Assembly (NCBI RefSeq): GCF_013694245.2
Contig: NZ_CP059322.2
Coordinates: forward strand, 6,579,001 to 6,643,000
Source: Micromonospora ferruginea
GTDB taxonomy: Bacteria > Actinomycetota > Actinomycetes > Mycobacteriales > Micromonosporaceae
Length of the DNA: 64,000 nucleotides
Reading direction: 5' to 3'
The notes under the pieces are model-generated. The model ran no database searches and was not told the DNA's origin. It worked only from the letters and a program-made list of their open reading frames with translations. Below are positions 37,798 to 47,030 of this stretch, piece by piece. Every line of letters begins with the position of its first letter. The first letter of the stretch is position 1. A program made the translations under genes and the position numbers.

Positions 37798-38034
37798 ATG
37801 GCCGGTGACCAGAAACCCCCCAACACTGGCGGCCCGGGCGACGTTCCGTCCGGTGCCGGTCAGGGTTGGACCGCGCTCTCATACCTCATCGGGGGCATGC
37901 TCGTCTGGGGTTTCATCGGCTGGTTGGTCGACCGTTGGCTCGATACCGGCGGCGTCGCCACCGGCATCGGGGTCGTGCTCGGCATGGCCGGGGGGATCAT
38001 CCTGGTCGTCCGCCGGCTGGGCACGCCTACTTAG
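37798..38034 (+). CDS. AtpZ-like F0F1 ATPase accessory protein
   Basis: The 78-residue protein has a hydrophilic N-terminus and two membrane helices (about 27-45 and 54-72), with the family pattern GWTALSYLIGGMLVWGFIGWLVDRWL. AtpZ/AtpI-type proteins act in assembly or ion supply of the F0 sector. It is the first gene after the apparent atp promoter and ends 11 bp before atpB. Confidence 0.8.
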   Translation: MAGDQKPPNTGGPGDVPSGAGQGWTALSYLIGGMLVWGFIGWLVDRWLDTGGVATGIGVVLGMAGGIILVVRRLGTPT

Positions 38035-38045
38035 GAAGGGACGCG

Positions 38046-38843
38046 GTGTTCGGACAGGCGAACGTCCTGGCTCAGGGCCAGGCGGAATTCCCACCGAGCG
38101 TGGGGGACTTCTACCTGCCCAGCATCCTGCCCTGGGGTGCGGAGAACTCGTACTGGTTCACCAAGATCACGGCGATGGTGTGGGTCGCCGTCGGTATCTT
38201 GATCATTTTCTTCCTGGTCAGCTACCGCAAGCCGCAGCTGGTCCCCACCAAGAAGCAGTGGTTCGCCGAGTCCATCTACGGCTTCGTGCGGAACAACATC
38301 GCGGTGGACATGATCGGGCACGCGGGGGTGCGGTTCGCTCCCTACTTCACCACGCTCTTCTGCTTCATCCTGCTGACGAACTTCTTCGCGATCCTGCCGT
38401 TCTTCCAGATCTCGCCGAACTCGCACATCGCGTTCCCGGCCTTCCTCGCCGTGATCAGCTACGTGATGTTCAACTACGTCGGCATCCGGCACCACGGCTT
38501 CGTGAAGTACTTCAAGAACTCTCTGGTTCCGCCGGCGCCCTGGTACATCCTGCCGCTGCTGATCCCGATCGAGCTCTTCTCGACCTTCATCGTCCGGCCG
38601 TTCTCGCTGGCCGTCCGTCTCTTCGCGAACATGTTCGCCGGCCACATGCTCCTGCTGGTCTTCACGCTCGGCGGGTTCGCCATGCTCAGCGCCAACGTCT
38701 GGCTGGCGCCGGTGTCGGTGCTGTCCTGGGTGATGACCATCGCGCTGACCTTCCTCGAGTTCCTGGTGATCTGTCTGCAGGCGTACGTCTTCACGGTGCT
38801 GACCGCCAGCTACGTGCAGGGCGCACTCGCCGACGAGCACTGA
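38046..38843 (+). CDS. atpB: ATP synthase subunit a
   Basis: The 265-residue F0 subunit forms the proton half-channels. The essential stator arginine lies in SLAVRLFANMFAGH, and LSWVMTIALTFLEFLVICLQAYVF is the last helix. The GTG start is preceded by AGGAAGGGA. It is first of the structural run atpBEFHAGD. Confidence 0.96.
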   Translation: MFGQANVLAQGQAEFPPSVGDFYLPSILPWGAENSYWFTKITAMVWVAVGILIIFFLVSYRKPQLVPTKKQWFAESIYGFVRNNIAVDMIGHAGVRFAPYFTTLFCFILLTNFFAILPFFQISPNSHIAFPAFLAVISYVMFNYVGIRHHGFVKYFKNSLVPPAPWYILPLLIPIELFSTFIVRPFSLAVRLFANMFAGHMLLLVFTLGGFAMLSANVWLAPVSVLSWVMTIALTFLEFLVICLQAYVFTVLTASYVQGALADEH

Positions 38844-38913
38844 TCCGATCTTCCGCACCAACCGTTGTCGTCCCGCGTGAGAGTCACGCGTGATAACCAG
38901 GAGGAACCAACCA

Positions 38914-39147
38914 ATGGACATCTACGCCGCGGTAGAGGGCAGCACCGCCGCCATCGGCTACGGTCTCGCGGCCATCGGCCCGGGCATCGGCGTTGGCCTG
39001 GTCTTCTCGGCCTACATCCAGTCGACCGCCCGCCAGCCGGAGTCGTCCCGGATGACCCTGCCCTACGTCTGGATCGGCTTCGCCGTCATCGAGGCCCTGG
39101 CGCTGCTGGGCATCGCGTTCGGCTTCATCTGGGCCGGCAACGTCTGA
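38914..39147 (+). CDS. atpE: ATP synthase subunit c
   Basis: The 77-residue proteolipid has two helices joined by the polar loop ARQPES. The proton-carrying acid is Glu60 in FAVIEALALLG, which indicates a proton-driven ring. The start at 38914 follows CCAGGAGGAACC; an upstream in-frame ATG lacks a site. Confidence 0.97.
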   Translation: MDIYAAVEGSTAAIGYGLAAIGPGIGVGLVFSAYIQSTARQPESSRMTLPYVWIGFAVIEALALLGIAFGFIWAGNV

Positions 39148-39176
39148 TCCAGCCCCTCTGACCGGGAGGTTTTCCC

Positions 39177-39716
39177 ATGTTCTTCCTCGCCGCTGAGGGT
39201 GGTGAGACGACCCACAACCCGATCATCCCTGTCTGGCAGGAGATCGTGGTCGGTGGGATCGCCTTCATCGTGCTCTGCTTCGTGCTGATGAAGTTCGTCT
39301 TCCCGCGCATGGAGCAGACGTTCCAGGCCCGGGTCGACGCGATCGAGGGTGGCATCAAGCGCGCCGAGGCCGCGCAGGCCGAGGCGAACCAGCTGCTCGA
39401 GCAGTACCGCGCGCAGCTCGCCGAGGCGCGCACCGACGCCGCCAAGATCCGCGACGACGCGCGGGCCGACGCCGAGGGCATCCGCCAGGACATCCTCGCC
39501 AAGGCGCGCGAGGAGTCCGACCGGGTCATCGCCGCCGGCAAGGAGCAGCTCCAGGCCGAGCGGGCCACCATCGTGCGCGAGCTGCGCACCGAGATGGGCA
39601 CCATCGCGGTGGACCTGGCCAGCAAGATCGTCGGTGAGTCGCTCGCCGACGAGGCGCGTCGCAAGGGCACCGTGGACCGGTTCCTGAACGGTCTCGAGAG
39701 CACGGGGGCCCGCTGA
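39177..39716 (+). CDS. atpF: ATP synthase subunit b
   Basis: The 179-residue stator subunit has one membrane helix (about 20-40) and a long Ala/Glu/Arg-rich coiled coil (about 45-160) that links F0 to F1. The ATG follows GGGAGG. Its stop shares one base with the atpH start. Unlike in mycobacteria, b and delta are separate proteins here. Confidence 0.95.
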   Translation: MFFLAAEGGETTHNPIIPVWQEIVVGGIAFIVLCFVLMKFVFPRMEQTFQARVDAIEGGIKRAEAAQAEANQLLEQYRAQLAEARTDAAKIRDDARADAEGIRQDILAKAREESDRVIAAGKEQLQAERATIVRELRTEMGTIAVDLASKIVGESLADEARRKGTVDRFLNGLESTGAR

Positions 39717-40537
39717 TGCAGGCCGCCAGCCGGGAGTCGTACGCCGCCGGGGTCGAGCGCCTCGACGCGTACGTCCGCGGCGCGGAGCCGTCGGCGGTGG
39801 CCACCACCGCCGACGACATCCTCTCCGTCGCCGCCCTGCTGCGGCGCGAGCCGCGGCTGCGCCGGGCGCTCTCCGACCCGGCCCGCTCCGGCGAGGACCG
39901 GGGCGCGCTGCTCACCGGGATCCTGAGCGGCAAGGTCGGCGCGGACGCGCTCGACCTGCTCGCCGCGCTGGTCTCGGGCCGCTGGTCGACCCCGTCGGAA
40001 CTGCTCGACGGCGTCGAGCGGCTCGGCGTGGAGGCGCTCCTGGCGAGCGCCGACTCGGCCGGCGAGCTGGGCGAGGTCGAGGACGAGCTGTTCCGCTTCG
40101 GGCAGGTCGTCTCCGGCTCCACCGAGCTGTCCAACGCGCTCTCCGACCCGATGGCCCCGGCCGAGCGGCGGGCCGGCCTCACCGGCCAGCTCCTCGACGG
40201 CAAGGCCCGGCCGGTCACCGTCCGACTCGTCGAGGCCGCGCTCGCCGGCTTCGGGGGACGCTCCTTCGTCGGAGCGCTCACCCGGCTGGTCGAGCTGGCC
40301 GCGGACCGGCGGGACCGTCAGGTCGCGTACGTGACCGTGGCGGCTCCGCTGACCGACGAGGAGGAGCGACGCCTCGGTGCCCGCCTCACCGAGATGTACG
40401 GTCGGGAGGTGTCCGTCAAGCAGACGGTCGACCCCGACGTGCTCGGCGGAGTGCGCGTGCGGGTCGGCTCCGACCTGTACGACGGCACCGTCCTGCGCCG
40501 CCTCAACGAGACCCGCAACGCGCTCGCGAAGCGCTGA
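39716..40537 (+). CDS. atpH: ATP synthase subunit delta
   Basis: The 273-residue subunit joins the b stalk to the top of F1. It is about 95 residues longer than the E. coli protein, as in other actinobacteria. The conserved C-terminal signature VLGGVRVRVGSDLYDGTVLRRL is intact. It is separated from atpA by an 86-bp gap without a clear terminator. Confidence 0.94.
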   Translation: MQAASRESYAAGVERLDAYVRGAEPSAVATTADDILSVAALLRREPRLRRALSDPARSGEDRGALLTGILSGKVGADALDLLAALVSGRWSTPSELLDGVERLGVEALLASADSAGELGEVEDELFRFGQVVSGSTELSNALSDPMAPAERRAGLTGQLLDGKARPVTVRLVEAALAGFGGRSFVGALTRLVELAADRRDRQVAYVTVAAPLTDEEERRLGARLTEMYGREVSVKQTVDPDVLGGVRVRVGSDLYDGTVLRRLNETRNALAKR

Positions 40538-40623
40538 CCAGCGTCTTTAGCAGCCCTGATTCGACGCCATCGGACCGGTCGGTACTAGGTATCCCGGGCC
40601 CCTGAACTTTAAGGAAGCAGAGG

Positions 40624-42276
40624 ATGGCCGAGCTGACCATCTCGACGGAGGAGATCCGCGGCGCCCTGGAGCGCTACGTCTCCTCCTACACGGCCGACGT
40701 CTCCCGTGAGGAGGTCGGCACCGTCGCCGACGCCGGCGACGGCATCGCCCACGTCGAGGGTCTCCCCTCGACCATGACCAACGAGCTCCTGGAGTTCGAG
40801 GACGGCACGCTCGGCGTGGCGCTGAACCTCGACGTCCGCGAGATCGGTGTCGTCGTCCTCGGTGACTTCGGCGGGATCGAAGAGGGTCAGCGCGTCAAGC
40901 GCACCGGCCGGGTGCTCTCGGTGCCGGTCGGTGACGCGTTCCTCGGCCGCGTGGTCAACGCGCTCGGCGAGCCGATCGACGCCATCGGCGACATCGCCAA
41001 CGAGGGCTTCCGCGAGCTGGAGCTGCAGGCCCCGAACGTGATGGCCCGGCAGTCGGTGTTCGAGCCGCTGCAGACCGGCATCAAGGCCATCGACGCGATG
41101 ACCCCGGTCGGCCGCGGTCAGCGTCAGCTGATCATTGGCGACCGGAAGACCGGCAAGACCACGGTCGCGCTGGACGCCATCCTCAACCAGCGGGACAACT
41201 GGCGCTCCGGCGACCCGACCAAGCAGGTCCGCTGCATCTACGTCGCGATCGGCCAGAAGGCCTCCACCATCGCCTCCATCAAGGGGACGCTGGAGGAGGC
41301 CGGCGCGATGGAGTACACCACCATCGTCGCCTCCCCGGCCTCCGACCCGGCCGGCTTCAAGTACCTCGCGCCCTACACCGGCTCGTCCATCGGGCAGCAC
41401 TGGATGTACGGCGGCAAGCACGTCCTGATCGTCTTCGACGACCTGAGCAAGCAGGCCGAGGCGTACCGGGCCGTGTCGCTGCTGCTGCGCCGCCCGCCGG
41501 GCCGTGAGGCCTACCCGGGTGACGTCTTCTACCTGCACTCCCGTCTGCTGGAGCGCTGCGCCAAGCTCTCCGACGAGCTGGGTGGCGGCTCGATGACCGG
41601 TCTGCCGATCATCGAGACCAAGGCGAACGACATCTCGGCGTTCATCCCGACCAACGTCATCTCGATCACCGACGGCCAGATCTTCCTCGAGACGGACCTG
41701 TTCAACCAGGGCGTCCGTCCGGCCATCAACGTCGGCACCTCGGTCTCCCGGGTCGGTGGCGCCGCGCAGGTGAAGCCGATGAAGAAGGTCGCCGGCTCGC
41801 TGCGGCTCAACCTGGCCCAGTTCCGTGAGCTGGAGGCGTTCGCCGCCTTCGCCTCCGACCTGGACCGCGCCTCGCAGAACCAGCTCGCCCGTGGTTCCCG
41901 CCTGGTCGAGCTGCTCAAGCAGCCGAACTACTCGCCGTACCCGGTCAACGAGCAGGTCGTCTCCGTCTGGGCCGGCACCGAGGGCAAGCTGGACGACGTC
42001 CCGGTCGGCGAGGTCCGCCGCTTCGAGTCGGAGTTCCTGCAGTACCTCCGGCACAAGCACGAGGGCGTGCTGGCCTCGATCGCGGACAACAAGTGGGGCG
42101 ATGACATCATCTCCTCGCTGGACTCCGCGATCACCGAGTTCAAGCAGGTCTTCCTGGGCAAGGAGGACGAGGTCCGGGTCAACGAGGCGCCGGCCGAGCC
42201 GCTGGAGGGCGAGCAGACCCGCGAGACGGTGACCCGCTTCCGCGACGGCACCACCGACCGCCCGGCCGAGAGCTGA
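40624..42276 (+). CDS. atpA: ATP synthase subunit alpha
   Basis: The 550-residue F1 subunit has Walker A GDRKTGKT (near residue 175), the GSSIGQHWMY region and PAINVGTSVSRVGGAAQ. Its C-terminus extends about 40 residues past the E. coli length, an actinobacterial feature that in mycobacteria suppresses ATP hydrolysis. AAGGAAGCAGAGG precedes the ATG. atpG follows after four bases. Confidence 0.97.
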   Translation: MAELTISTEEIRGALERYVSSYTADVSREEVGTVADAGDGIAHVEGLPSTMTNELLEFEDGTLGVALNLDVREIGVVVLGDFGGIEEGQRVKRTGRVLSVPVGDAFLGRVVNALGEPIDAIGDIANEGFRELELQAPNVMARQSVFEPLQTGIKAIDAMTPVGRGQRQLIIGDRKTGKTTVALDAILNQRDNWRSGDPTKQVRCIYVAIGQKASTIASIKGTLEEAGAMEYTTIVASPASDPAGFKYLAPYTGSSIGQHWMYGGKHVLIVFDDLSKQAEAYRAVSLLLRRPPGREAYPGDVFYLHSRLLERCAKLSDELGGGSMTGLPIIETKANDISAFIPTNVISITDGQIFLETDLFNQGVRPAINVGTSVSRVGGAAQVKPMKKVAGSLRLNLAQFRELEAFAAFASDLDRASQNQLARGSRLVELLKQPNYSPYPVNEQVVSVWAGTEGKLDDVPVGEVRRFESEFLQYLRHKHEGVLASIADNKWGDDIISSLDSAITEFKQVFLGKEDEVRVNEAPAEPLEGEQTRETVTRFRDGTTDRPAES

Positions 42277-42280
42277 TCCG

Positions 42281-43210
42281 ATGGCCGCCCAGGTACGCGT
42301 TCTCCGACAGCGGATCCGTTCCGCCAAGGGGATGAAGAAGATCACCAAGGCGATGGAGCTCGTCGCGACGAGCCGCATCGCCAAGGCCCAGGCCAAGGTG
42401 GCGGCGTCGCTGCCGTACGCCGAGGCGATCACCGGCGTGCTGACGGCGCTGGCCTCGAACGCGCGGATCGACCACCCGCTGCTCACCCCGCGCGAGCGGG
42501 TGCGGCGGGCGGGCGTCCTGCTGGTCACGGCCGACCGTGGCCTGGCCGGCGGGTACAGCTCGAACGCGATCCGGACCGCCGAGTCGCTGATCGCCCGGCT
42601 GCGCGCCGACGGCAAGGAGCCGGTGCTCTACGTCATCGGCCGCAAGGGCGTGGCGTTCTACCGGTTCCGCAACCGGGAGATCGCCGGGAGCTGGACGGGC
42701 TTCTCCGAGCAGCCGTCGTTCGACGACGCCCGCGAGGTCGGTGACACGCTGATCAAGGCGTTCACCGCCGGCGCGGACGACACCGACGGCCACGCCGGCG
42801 CGGACGGGATCCTCGGCGTGGACGAGCTGCACATCGTCTACACCGAGTTCAAGTCCCTGATGACGCAGAACCCGGTGACCCGGATCGTCGGTCCGATGCA
42901 GGTCGAGGACCGGCCCCGGTCCGAGGGGCTGCTGCCGGCGTACGAGTTCGAGCCGGAGCCGGAGTCGCTGCTCGACGCGCTCCTGCCGAAGTACATCAAC
43001 ACGCGGATCTACGCGGCGTTGCTGGAGTCGGCGGCGAGCGAGTCGGCCGCCCGTCGGCGGGCGATGAAGAGCGCCACCGACAACGCCGAAGAGATGATCG
43101 AGAAGTACACGCGTGAGATGAACTCGGCCCGTCAGGCCGGGATCACCCAGGAGATCAGTGAGATCGTCGGCGGCGCGAACGCGCTGGCCGCGTCGGGAAG
43201 TGAAGTGTGA
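42281..43210 (+). CDS. atpG: ATP synthase subunit gamma
   Basis: The 309-residue rotor shaft has the N-terminal helix RIRSAKGMKKITKAMELVA and the C-terminal helix RRRAMKSATDNAEEMIEKYTREMNSARQAGITQEI. A short insertion near residue 170 (AGADDTDGHAGADG) corresponds to the actinobacterial gamma loop. Its stop shares one base with the atpD ATG. Confidence 0.96.
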   Translation: MAAQVRVLRQRIRSAKGMKKITKAMELVATSRIAKAQAKVAASLPYAEAITGVLTALASNARIDHPLLTPRERVRRAGVLLVTADRGLAGGYSSNAIRTAESLIARLRADGKEPVLYVIGRKGVAFYRFRNREIAGSWTGFSEQPSFDDAREVGDTLIKAFTAGADDTDGHAGADGILGVDELHIVYTEFKSLMTQNPVTRIVGPMQVEDRPRSEGLLPAYEFEPEPESLLDALLPKYINTRIYAALLESAASESAARRRAMKSATDNAEEMIEKYTREMNSARQAGITQEISEIVGGANALAASGSEV

Positions 43211-44655
43211 TGACTGTATCCGCAGTGGAGACCAAGACGGCCACGGGTCGCGTGGTCCGGGTCATCGGCCCGGTCGTCGACGCCGAGTTCCCGCGCGACG
43301 CCATGCCGGAGCTGTTCAACGCCCTGCACGTCGACGTGACGCTCTCCGGTGGCGAGAAGACGCTGACCCTGGAGGTCGCCCAGCACCTGGGTGACAACCT
43401 GGTCCGCGCCATCTCGATGCAGCCGACCGACGGCCTGGTCCGGGGCGCCGACGTCCGCGACACCGGCGCGCCGATCAGCGTGCCGGTGGGCGACGCGGTC
43501 AAGGGCCACGTGTTCAACGCGATCGGCGAGTGCCTCAACCTCACCGAGGGCGAGACCATCCAGGCCGACGACCGGTGGGGCATCCACCGCAAGGCTCCGG
43601 CCTTCGCGGACCTGGAGCCGAAGACCGAGATGCTGGAGACCGGCATCAAGGTCATCGACCTGCTCGCCCCGTACGTCAAGGGCGGCAAGATCGGCCTGTT
43701 CGGCGGCGCGGGCGTGGGCAAGACGGTGCTCATCCAGGAGATGATCACCCGAGTGGCCCGGAACTTCGGTGGCACCTCGGTCTTCGCCGGCGTGGGTGAG
43801 CGCACCCGTGAGGGCAACGACCTCATCGCCGAGATGACCGAGTCGGGCGTCATCGACAAGACCGCGCTGGTCTACGGCCAGATGGACGAGCCGCCGGGCA
43901 CCCGCCTGCGGGTCGCGCTGTCGGCCCTGACCATGGCGGAGTACTTCCGCGACGTGAAGAAGCAGGAGGTGCTGCTCTTCATCGACAACATCTTCCGCTT
44001 CACCCAGGCCGGTTCCGAGGTCTCCACGCTGCTCGGCCGGATGCCGAGCGCCGTGGGTTACCAGCCCACCCTGGCCGACGAGATGGGCGAGCTCCAGGAG
44101 CGGATCACCTCCGTCCGGGGCCAGGCCATCACCTCGATGCAGGCGATCTACGTGCCCGCCGACGACTACACCGACCCGGCGCCGGCCACCACGTTCGCCC
44201 ACCTCGACGCGACCACCAACCTGGAGCGGTCGATCTCCGACAAGGGCATCTACCCGGCCGTGGACCCGCTGGCGTCCTCGTCCCGGATCCTCGCCCCGGA
44301 GTTCGTCGGCGAGGACCACTTCGCCGTCGCCACCGAGGTGAAGCGGATCCTGCAGCGCTACAAGGACCTGCAGGACATCATCGCCATCCTCGGCATCGAG
44401 GAGCTCTCTGAGGAGGACAAGCTCACCGTCGGCCGCGCCCGCCGGATCGAGCGGTTCCTCTCGCAGAACACCTACGCCGCCGAGCAGTTCACTGGCGTCC
44501 CGGGCTCGACGGTTCCGATCGCGGAGACCATCGACGCCTTCCGCCGGATCAGCGAGGGGGAGTTCGACCACTTCCCGGAGCAGGCGTTCTTCATGTGCGG
44601 TGGCCTGGAGGACCTCAAGGCCAAGGCCGAGGAGCTGATGGCCGAGGAGGGCTGA
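43210..44655 (+). CDS. atpD: ATP synthase subunit beta
   Basis: The 481-residue catalytic subunit has Walker A GGAGVGKTVL, the catalytic Glu in GVGERTREGND, and the DELSEED equivalent ELSEED. It makes or hydrolyses ATP at the alpha-beta interface. A hairpin terminator follows, and atpC is not the next gene. Confidence 0.97.
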   Translation: MTVSAVETKTATGRVVRVIGPVVDAEFPRDAMPELFNALHVDVTLSGGEKTLTLEVAQHLGDNLVRAISMQPTDGLVRGADVRDTGAPISVPVGDAVKGHVFNAIGECLNLTEGETIQADDRWGIHRKAPAFADLEPKTEMLETGIKVIDLLAPYVKGGKIGLFGGAGVGKTVLIQEMITRVARNFGGTSVFAGVGERTREGNDLIAEMTESGVIDKTALVYGQMDEPPGTRLRVALSALTMAEYFRDVKKQEVLLFIDNIFRFTQAGSEVSTLLGRMPSAVGYQPTLADEMGELQERITSVRGQAITSMQAIYVPADDYTDPAPATTFAHLDATTNLERSISDKGIYPAVDPLASSSRILAPEFVGEDHFAVATEVKRILQRYKDLQDIIAILGIEELSEEDKLTVGRARRIERFLSQNTYAAEQFTGVPGSTVPIAETIDAFRRISEGEFDHFPEQAFFMCGGLEDLKAKAEELMAEEG

Positions 44656-44671
44656 GAGCCCGCTCACACCA

Positions 44672-44708
44672 CGAAGGCCGTCCCGACGAGATGTCGGGGC
44701 GGCCTTCG
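44672..44708 (+). terminator. Intrinsic terminator after atpD
   Basis: A 16-bp stem with one G-T pair (CGAAGGCCGTCCCGAC, loop GAGAT) lies 17 bp after atpD. It should end most atpBEFHAGD transcripts before atpC. Confidence 0.8.
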
Positions 44709-44762
44709 CCCGTTCCGGGCCGCTCAGGTGCCGGATGCCCGTTTCGCCGGCAGGCGGTTCAC

Positions 44763-44783
44763 CGAACGGCGCGGTACCGTTCG
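44763..44783. promoter_or_regulatory. Inverted repeat upstream of the LCP gene
   Basis: CGAACGG and CCGTTCG are spaced by seven bases about 93 bp before the LCP start. It could be an operator. No matching regulator is known to me. Confidence 0.3.
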
Positions 44784-44875
44784 TGACACGAATTCGCGTC
44801 ACCAGCGTTGATCTCTGCAACGAAACGGACCCCCGCGCCCGTCTCCTCTCATGGGTGCGACGATTGGAGATGCTC

Positions 44876-46015
44876 GTGGGTAAGGGCGACGGCGCGGGCC
44901 GCGGCAAGCGGTCCATGTGGCGTGGCGTGCCCCGGTGGGCCCGGGTCTGCACCATCCTCGGCATCGCCATGGTGGTGCTCAGCGGCTCGGTGCTGGTGGG
45001 CTACCACACGCTCGTCGCACGCTACGAGGGCGCGGTCGGCAAGGGCGACCTCTTCGGCGACCAGGCCGCCGGCGCCACGGAGAAGAAGAGCGACATCAAG
45101 GGCCCGCTCAACATCCTGCTGGTCGGCATCGACCCCCGCAACCCGAGGACCCGGCCGCTCTCCGACTCGATCATGATCCTGCACGTGCCGGCCGGCATGG
45201 ACCGGGGCTACCTCTTCTCCCTCCCGCGGGACCTGCGGGTGGACGTCCCGGCCTTCCCGAAGGCCGACTACGCCGGCGGCACCGACCGCATCAACGCCGC
45301 CATGTCACACGGCAGCAACGTGCCGGGCAAGGACCCGAGCGCCGCGCAGGGCTTCGAGCTGCTCGCCAAGACGGTCCAGGGGGTCACCGGCATCAAGCGC
45401 TTCGACGCCGGCGCGATCATCAACTTCAGCGGGTTCAAGAAGATCGTCGACGCCATGGGCGGCGTCGACATGTACATCGAGCGCGACGTGAAGTCCGAGC
45501 ACCTCAAGCCGGACGGCTCGCCGCGCCAGCTCAAGCCCGGCGGCGGAGGCTACCTCGGCCCGCAGGCGCGCTATCAGAAGGGCGACGCCCACCTCAACGG
45601 CTGGCAGGCGCTGGACTACGTCCGGCAGCGCTACCCGAAGAACGGCGTGCCGGACGCGGACTACGGCCGGCAGCGGCACCAGCAGCAGTTCGTCAAGGCG
45701 ATGGTGAGCCAGGCGTTCAGCGCCGACGTGGTGGCCAACCCGGTCAAGCTGGACCGGGTGCTGCGCGCGGCCGGGCAGTCGCTGATCTTCAACGGCCGGG
45801 GCAACAGCGTCGTCGACTTCGGGCTCGCGCTGAAGGACATCCGCCCGGACGCGATCGAGACGATCAAGCTGCCGGGCGGCCCGATCGGCAGCGGCAGTGC
45901 CTACCGGGGCGAGGAACTGCTCGCACCGTCCGACGACTTCTTCGCCGCGCTGCGCACCGACCAGTTGGACGCGTTCCTGCTGGAGCACCCCGACTTCAAG
46001 CAGAAGACCAAGTAG
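44876..46015 (+). CDS. LytR-CpsA-Psr (LCP) family protein
   Basis: The protein of about 379 residues has a basic cytoplasmic N-terminus, one membrane helix (about 20-45) and an external LCP domain. The domain carries LNILLVGIDPRNPRTRPLSDSIMIL, SLPRDLRV and RFDAGAIINFSGFKKIVDAMGGVDM, and the arginine-rich LDYVRQRYP and DYGRQRHQQQF. LCP enzymes transfer polyprenyl-linked glycopolymers to peptidoglycan. The GTG at 44876 is chosen for the GGAG six bases upstream; ATG 44870 is possible. It lies between atpD and atpC, which is unusual. Confidence 0.88.
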   Translation: MGKGDGAGRGKRSMWRGVPRWARVCTILGIAMVVLSGSVLVGYHTLVARYEGAVGKGDLFGDQAAGATEKKSDIKGPLNILLVGIDPRNPRTRPLSDSIMILHVPAGMDRGYLFSLPRDLRVDVPAFPKADYAGGTDRINAAMSHGSNVPGKDPSAAQGFELLAKTVQGVTGIKRFDAGAIINFSGFKKIVDAMGGVDMYIERDVKSEHLKPDGSPRQLKPGGGGYLGPQARYQKGDAHLNGWQALDYVRQRYPKNGVPDADYGRQRHQQQFVKAMVSQAFSADVVANPVKLDRVLRAAGQSLIFNGRGNSVVDFGLALKDIRPDAIETIKLPGGPIGSGSAYRGEELLAPSDDFFAALRTDQLDAFLLEHPDFKQKTK

Positions 46016-46123
46016 CCTGAGCGGGTGCGGAGCGTCGTGTCCCGGCTCTCACCACCCGCCTTGGGTCGGCGACGGGCGCGCGACTAGACTTTCGACAATC
46101 CGCCGCCGCAGCAAGGAGACAGC

Positions 46124-46402
46124 GTGGCACAGCAGCTTCACGTCGAGCTCGTAGCCGTCGAGGAGAAGGTCTGGACCGGTGAGGCCGAGATGGTCGTCGC
46201 CCGGACGACCGAGGGTGAGCTCGGCGTGCTGCCGGGGCACGCGCCGTTGCTCGGCCAGCTCGCGGAGCCCAGCCAGGTCCGCATCAAGCAGGCCGGCGGC
46301 CAGCAGGTCGCGTACGACGTCGCCGGCGGCTTCCTGTCGGTGACCGGCGAGGGCGTTACCGTCCTGGCCGAGAGCGCCACCCCGGCCACCCCGGCCCGCT
46401 GA
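46124..46402 (+). CDS. atpC: ATP synthase subunit epsilon, short form
   Basis: The 92-residue protein contains the N-terminal beta-sandwich domain of epsilon (HVELVAVEEKVWTGEAEMV, GELGVLPGHAPLLGQL, GGFLSVTGEGVTVLAESA). It stops where the C-terminal helical domain should begin. The helical domain inhibits ATP hydrolysis in many bacteria and is absent here. The usual length is 120-140 residues. CAAGGAGAC precedes the GTG. It is separated from atpD by the LCP gene and followed by DUF2550. Confidence 0.9.
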   Translation: MAQQLHVELVAVEEKVWTGEAEMVVARTTEGELGVLPGHAPLLGQLAEPSQVRIKQAGGQQVAYDVAGGFLSVTGEGVTVLAESATPATPAR

Positions 46403-46414
46403 GCCGACCCGCCG

Positions 46415-46870
46415 ATGGAGATCGTGGAAGGGATCGGAATCGGCGTCGCGGTCGTCGTCGTCGCGCTCCTGATCCTCTTCATCCGGCGGGCCCTGTTCAC
46501 CCGTAGCGGTGGCATCATCCGGCTGAGCGTCCGGGTGACCACCGTGCTCGACGGCCGCGGCTGGTCACCAGGCTTCGGCCGGTTCGCGGGAGACCAGCTT
46601 CGCTGGTACCGCATGTTCAGCTTCGCGTTGCGCCCGAAGCGGGTCCTCTCCCGTAAAGGGCTGGCGGTGGAGCGGCGTCGGCTGCCCGAGGGGCAGGAGC
46701 GCTTCTCCATGCCGGCCGACTGGGTGATCCTGCGCTGTACCAGCAACCATGCTCCGGTCGAGATCGCCATGGCGCGGTCCACGGTGACCGGCTTCCTCTC
46801 CTGGCTCGAGGCCGCCCCTCCGGGGGCGGTCTCGCCGCGTATGGCATCCCAGGACTGGCCCGCCGCCTAA
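46415..46870 (+). CDS. DUF2550 membrane protein
   Basis: The 151-residue protein has one N-terminal membrane helix (about 7-27) and a basic DUF2550 domain with LDGRGWSPGFGRFAGDQLRWYR. The gene follows atpC in most actinobacteria, including the Rv1312 position of M. tuberculosis, but its role is unknown. It starts 12 bp after atpC and is probably co-transcribed with it. Confidence 0.85.
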   Translation: MEIVEGIGIGVAVVVVALLILFIRRALFTRSGGIIRLSVRVTTVLDGRGWSPGFGRFAGDQLRWYRMFSFALRPKRVLSRKGLAVERRRLPEGQERFSMPADWVILRCTSNHAPVEIAMARSTVTGFLSWLEAAPPGAVSPRMASQDWPAA

Positions 46871-46916
46871 CCCCCGCCCCGCCCCGCCCGCGCCCCTGCC
46901 TCGCGCCCCTGCCTCC

Positions 46917-46992
46917 CGTCGATCTTGCAGTTTCGGCCCTGTCATACCCGGACAAGTCCGGCCTTTCGTGGGCCGCAAGTGCAAGATCGACG
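46917..46992. repeat. Palindromic intergenic repeat, GATCTTGCA type
   Basis: The outer 13-bp arms (CGTCGATCTTGCA at 46917-46929 and complement at 46980-46992) continue inward with an imperfect arm (GGCCC/GGGCC). At the centre is a small perfect hairpin CCGGAC-AA-GTCCGG (46948-46961). The element has the same outline as the repeat at 26567-26627. Confidence 0.7.
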
Positions 46993-47030
46993 AGTGGGGG
47001 CTGGGGGTCTGCCTCGGTGCGAGGGCTGAG

